A DNA stretch of 45,064 nucleotides from Rhizobium ecuadorense (GTDB lineage: Bacteria > Pseudomonadota > Alphaproteobacteria > Rhizobiales > Rhizobiaceae), in the NCBI RefSeq assembly GCF_001187535.1, contig NZ_LFIO01000402.1:1-45064 (forward strand), given 5' to 3'. The notes beneath the pieces were generated by a model, which made no database searches, was not told the origin of the DNA, and saw only the letters and a list, made by a program, of their open reading frames with translations. A program made the position numbers and the translations under genes. Positions within the stretch are counted from its first letter, which is position 1. Every line of letters begins with the position of its first letter. Shown one piece after another: positions 42,012-45,064 of this stretch.

Positions 42012-42728
42012 CTATGGATAGGCGGGTTTGATTGATAGCAGCCCGTCTGCAGACACCACCGGTACGATATTTGTATAGTCATTTATTGTTGGGTTGCTGG
42101 TACACTCGAAATCATGCCCGGCGGCGGTGACAACCACTACATGCGCTCCCGCCGTGCGTCCGGCTTTGATTCCTGCCTCAACATCCTCAAAAACAAGGCA
42201 AGTTGCAGCCGAGACCCCAAGCCGTTTTGCCCCCAGTATAAAGCACTGAGGATCCGGTTTTCCGAGCGCGACATCTTCGCCAGTGACGATAACGCGTGGG
42301 ATGGGCAGCCCTGCGGCCTCAAGGCGCCTCTGAGCGAGCTTCTTTGACGCAGACGTAACAATCGCCCAGCGGTCGACGGGTAGAGCAGCCAAGAAGCCTG
42401 CCGCTCCGGCGATTGCGAAGACGCCTTGAACATCCTCGATCTCTGCTTGAGTGATCTTTGAAGCTTCAATTTCCGGATCCACGCCTGGAAGATTCAGTCG
42501 ATGAATGGTGTCGATCGCTCTTTGTCCATGCATTGTCGGCAAGAACGTTACTGGATCCAGGCCTTGCCGTTGCGCCCAAGCACCCCAAACCCGCTCGGCG
42601 GCTGCTATGGAAGTGAGAATTGTCCCGTCCATATCGAACAGGAAGGCCGAGAATTGCTTATTTGGATCGAGTTTCAACAGAGGAAGTATCCTTGTCTGAG
42701 GGCGCCGAGCTGTGAGGTGAGCCGCCAT
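42012..42728 (-). CDS. HAD-family sugar/phosphoglycolate-type phosphatase
   Basis: 238 residues. HAD motif I FLFDMDGTIL, motif II VTSASKK, Lys in LGKPDPQCF (motif III) and motif IV CLVFEDVEAGIKAG. The cap has the alpha-helical type of subfamily IA (like YfbT/YniC sugar phosphatases). The first 25 residues are poorly conserved and the true start may be later. No Fnr-type box nearby; it lies beyond the IS remnant and seems unrelated to the regulon. Base composition appears slightly lower in GC by eye. Confidence 0.85.
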   Translation of the reverse strand: MAAHLTARRPQTRILPLLKLDPNKQFSAFLFDMDGTILTSIAAAERVWGAWAQRQGLDPVTFLPTMHGQRAIDTIHRLNLPGVDPEIEASKITQAEIEDVQGVFAIAGAAGFLAALPVDRWAIVTSASKKLAQRRLEAAGLPIPRVIVTGEDVALGKPDPQCFILGAKRLGVSAATCLVFEDVEAGIKAGRTAGAHVVVVTAAGHDFECTSNPTINDYTNIVPVVSADGLLSIKPAYP

Positions 42729-42748
42729 GGAGAGGCGGCCAACCCCGG

Positions 42749-45064
42749 CTAGGCTGCCTTTTCGGTATCATCTAACGGAGGTTCATTCAGTGCAAAGGAC
42801 CCTACCAACTGGACGAGGTCGTCGACCTGTTCCGCAAGCCGGCGAGTGGCCGCGCCCGCCTCCTCGGCCATTGCGGCGTTGAGCTGGGTCACGCTTTCCA
42901 GGGTGCTGACGGCGTCGTTTATCTCGTTGAGGCTCTTTGCCTGGCTTTGGCTCGAGAGTGCCAACTGACCGACATCCCGGGAAACCTCGCCGATCTTCAG
43001 CGCGATATCGTCCAAGGCATGGCCGGCTTGCTGGACAAAGTCCACGCCCGCGTCGACCTCGGTCGTCGAATGATGGATAAGAGTTCCGATTTCTTTCGCA
43101 GCCACAGCGGCGCGTTGGGCAAGTTCTCTGACTTCATGCGCGACGACAGCAAATCCCTTTCCTGCTTCTCCAGCTCGGGCGGCCTCAACTCCAGCGTTTA
43201 ACGCAAGAAGATTTGTTTGGAATGCTATTCCGTCGATCACGGTGACGATACTCGTTATGCGGTCGGATGCCTCCTTGATCCGGGACATCGCACCGATGGC
43301 ATTTCCCACGATAACCAGCGAGCCATCGGCCTCGAGCTTGACGCGCTGTGTGATGTCGGCGGCACTCGCTGCACGCTTTGAGGCCTCCGCGACAGTTATG
43401 GTGATCTCTTCGATCGCCGCCGCGGTCTGTTCGATCGAACCGGCTTGCTGTTCATTTCTACGAGAGAGTTCTTCTGAGACATCCGCCAGGAGCCGGCCAT
43501 TGGTGTGAATTTCGGCTGACGTCGCACGGACGTCCAGCATGGTCGAGCTGAGGTCGCTGACGGTGCTGTTGAAGTCCCGTCTGAGAGTATCCAGATCCCC
43601 GGCAAATGGGACCTCGAGGGTTTTCCGCAGATCTCTGCCCGCCAGATTCCTGAGACCGTCCGCAAGTGACGTTACTGCCAATTCAATGTTTTTCTGGGTG
43701 GAGGCTCGTTCGCGTTCGTTTGTGTCCCGCTCAGACTCGGCCAGTCGATGGAGTTCTTCCGTATGCGCCTGTATGGCAATCTTCTGAACGGCGTTTTCCT
43801 TGAACACTGCAAGTGCACGCGCCATCTCGCCGATTTCGTCTTTTCGCCGGTCTCCGTCGATCGCAATGTCCAACGAACCGCCGGCCAAACGCCGCATGAT
43901 GTCTGTGATTGAGCCGATCGGCCGCTTGAGCGTGATCACCAATGCAGCGCCTGATGCTATCGCGACGAGAAATCCAATCGCCATCGATGTCAAGGAGACC
44001 GAATTCGTCAACGACCGCTCGGTCGATGCCATGTGCCGCTGAGCGTCCGCAAATGCGTCCATCAGCCCCCAGATCTCGTTGATTTTATCAGTCGCGTGGC
44101 GGTACTGCTCCTCGCCACTTGCCCGATTGGCTTCCAGTCCGGCGGCGCTGTCGCGCAACTCATCGGCGATTTCCTCCACCTTTCCCGGGATCTCGCCGAA
44201 GTAGGGATCGATTGCCACCAACTCGGTCAGCAAGCTTACCTCGCCCGTATAGACAAAAAGGGTTCGCTCCACCGCCTTGACGTTATCCTCAGTCGGTTCA
44301 CCCAGGATGCTGGCGAAGGCGATTTTTACGTCGCTGCTGTTGCTTACAATCGAGCGGAGCTTTTTCGTCACCTTGTCGGCGTCAAGTGAGCCACTGCTCG
44401 AACCATTCAGATCCGCAGCGGCCTGATCGACGGCTGCCACACTTTGCGTCTGCAATCTTTCCGATAAACCAGCCAAGTCATTTGCGATGGCCAGCTCCTC
44501 AGGCTGCCCCCCTGCTCCCTGGTTCCCAATTTGGTTGAGGAACGCCAAAATCCGCTCGGCTGTCAAGGATCCGTCTCGCACACCTAATGAATTGAGAAGA
44601 CGGTCGGATTTCGAGAGTTTGTGTGCGAGGTCTTCCAACGATGCTCGCACGGCTTTTCCTTCCGGACGCAAAGACCAGCCATCCGCCGACCGCAGTCGAG
44701 CCTCGAGATTTTCGCAGCTGTTAAGAATCGATTGAAGCGCCAGCGTCTCGGAAAGCCTTGATTTTCTTTTATTATCAAGCTGAGCAGCTTGGGCGACGAT
44801 TTTGAAGGCGTGCTTGCCAAGTTCCATTTGGAGGGAATTCAGCGCGTTGAGTTGCGCGGCAATGTTGTTCGTCAGCCGCGAACGGTCCTGTCGAAGTGTC
44901 CATATCTCGTTGATGTGCTGCAGGATCGTGCGCGTAGCTTGCTGCGCTTTCCGTAATTCGCCAGCAGCCTGGGCGTCCGGAATCTTTTCGACCATATGGT
45001 CGAGTTCGTCGTAAGCGATGTTCTCAGGCCACGGGCCGCAGATAGGTTTGGAGCGATTACTGGC
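42749..45064 (-). CDS. methyl-accepting chemotaxis protein, N-terminus cut by window edge
   Basis: At least 771 codons are open, with no stop up to the edge. A large helical periplasmic sensor precedes one membrane segment ([20 protein letters not shown]), HAMP ([20 protein letters not shown]), and a cytoplasmic signalling domain with the hairpin [44 protein letters not shown] in the usual order. The start at 44995 is only an internal Met; the first TM helix should lie beyond the window. The adaptation region is normal; a C-terminal CheR pentapeptide is absent. It probably feeds a CheA system elsewhere. Confidence 0.9.
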   Translation of the reverse strand, partial: ASNRSKPICGPWPENIAYDELDHMVEKIPDAQAAGELRKAQQATRTILQHINEIWTLRQDRSRLTNNIAAQLNALNSLQMELGKHAFKIVAQAAQLDNKRKSRLSETLALQSILNSCENLEARLRSADGWSLRPEGKAVRASLEDLAHKLSKSDRLLNSLGVRDGSLTAERILAFLNQIGNQGAGGQPEELAIANDLAGLSERLQTQSVAAVDQAAADLNGSSSGSLDADKVTKKLRSIVSNSSDVKIAFASILGEPTEDNVKAVERTLFVYTGEVSLLTELVAIDPYFGEIPGKVEEIADELRDSAAGLEANRASGEEQYRHATDKINEIWGLMDAFADAQRHMASTERSLTNSVSLTSMAIGFLVAIASGAALVITLKRPIGSITDIMRRLAGGSLDIAIDGDRRKDEIGEMARALAVFKENAVQKIAIQAHTEELHRLAESERDTNERERASTQKNIELAVTSLADGLRNLAGRDLRKTLEVPFAGDLDTLRRDFNSTVSDLSSTMLDVRATSAEIHTNGRLLADVSEELSRRNEQQAGSIEQTAAAIEEITITVAEASKRAASAADITQRVKLEADGSLVIVGNAIGAMSRIKEASDRITSIVTVIDGIAFQTNLLALNAGVEAARAGEAGKGFAVVAHEVRELAQRAAVAAKEIGTLIHHSTTEVDAGVDFVQQAGHALDDIALKIGEVSRDVGQLALSSQSQAKSLNEINDAVSTLESVTQLNAAMAEEAGAATRRLAEQVDDLVQLVGSFALNEPPLDDTEKAA

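Noticed and set aside
1..45064. CRISPR arrays, tRNA or rRNA genes, replication origin genes
   Set aside because: No spaced short repeats, no cloverleaf-like sequence and no repABC-type proteins were recognised by eye.

Overview
The window looks like a segment of a Rhizobiaceae genome (Sinorhizobium/Ensifer, Rhizobium or a close relative), probably a symbiotic or accessory replicon. The evidence is the rhizobial arrangement of fixNOQP and fixGHIS, a haem-PAS hybrid FixL next to FixK, the nirK-nirV-nnrR-nnrU order, a P1B-5 metal ATPase with a hemerythrin tail of the S. meliloti Nia type, and the start of a rhizobial-type hemA. Base composition is GC-rich throughout. No rRNA, tRNA or CRISPR was seen.

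Layout. The left edge cuts the first codons of hemA (minus strand). Next come a CBS/BON protein and a minus-strand run fixG-H-I-S, a Crp/Fnr regulator and ccmE (1270-6961), then fixN-O-Q-P plus a small orf (7155-10742). Divergent from fixN is a fixK / hybrid fixL pair (10980-13663). From 13.9 to 19.4 kb lie copper genes: pseudoazurin, a YcnI-like protein and a CopC-CopD fusion, convergent with a two-component system that carries a cytochrome b561 and a PepSY protein. From 19.5 to 24.4 kb are a hemerythrin-like protein with a 51-residue membrane protein, hemN, and a four-gene operon (DUF2249, a 12-TM haem-copper-oxidase-like protein, a tandem DUF2249, a MIP18/SufT-like protein). From 24.4 to 29.4 kb is the nitrite reductase locus: nnrS diverging from nirK-nirV-nnrR-nnrU. 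From 29.5 to 40.8 kb is a set of stress and anaerobic-survival genes: an orphan OmpR-type regulator, a DksA/TraR-like protein, a PPOX-fold protein, two double-Usp proteins, acetate kinase, the P1B-5 ATPase, a second CBS/BON protein and an ABC membrane domain without an ATPase. At 41.2-42.0 kb an ISNCY-type transposase relic is fused to the tail of an AraC regulator. The regulon-like part ends there. A HAD phosphatase and a chemoreceptor cut by the right edge follow.

What ties it together. I find 18 palindromic TTG-N8-CAA sites of Fnr/FixK/NnrR type, and nearly all lie 50-110 bases before a start codon. Chance would put about one such loose site in the roughly 4.8 kb of non-coding DNA. Sites with TTGAT/TTGAC half-sites precede the fix, hem and stress genes. 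Sites with a TTGCG half-site precede nirK, nnrS, the hemerythrin-like pair and the PPOX gene, which suggests a separate NnrR (NO-responsive) subset. A direct repeat GTTACA-N4-GTTACA before fixK matches what I recall as the K-box bound by FxkR in Rhizobium etli. The window may therefore hold the cascade hybrid FixL -> FxkR-like regulator (30.1 kb) -> FixK -> microoxic respiration, haem synthesis, metal supply and denitrification. The least explained parts are the DUF2249/12-TM/MIP18 operon and the 51-residue membrane protein paired with the hemerythrin-like protein.
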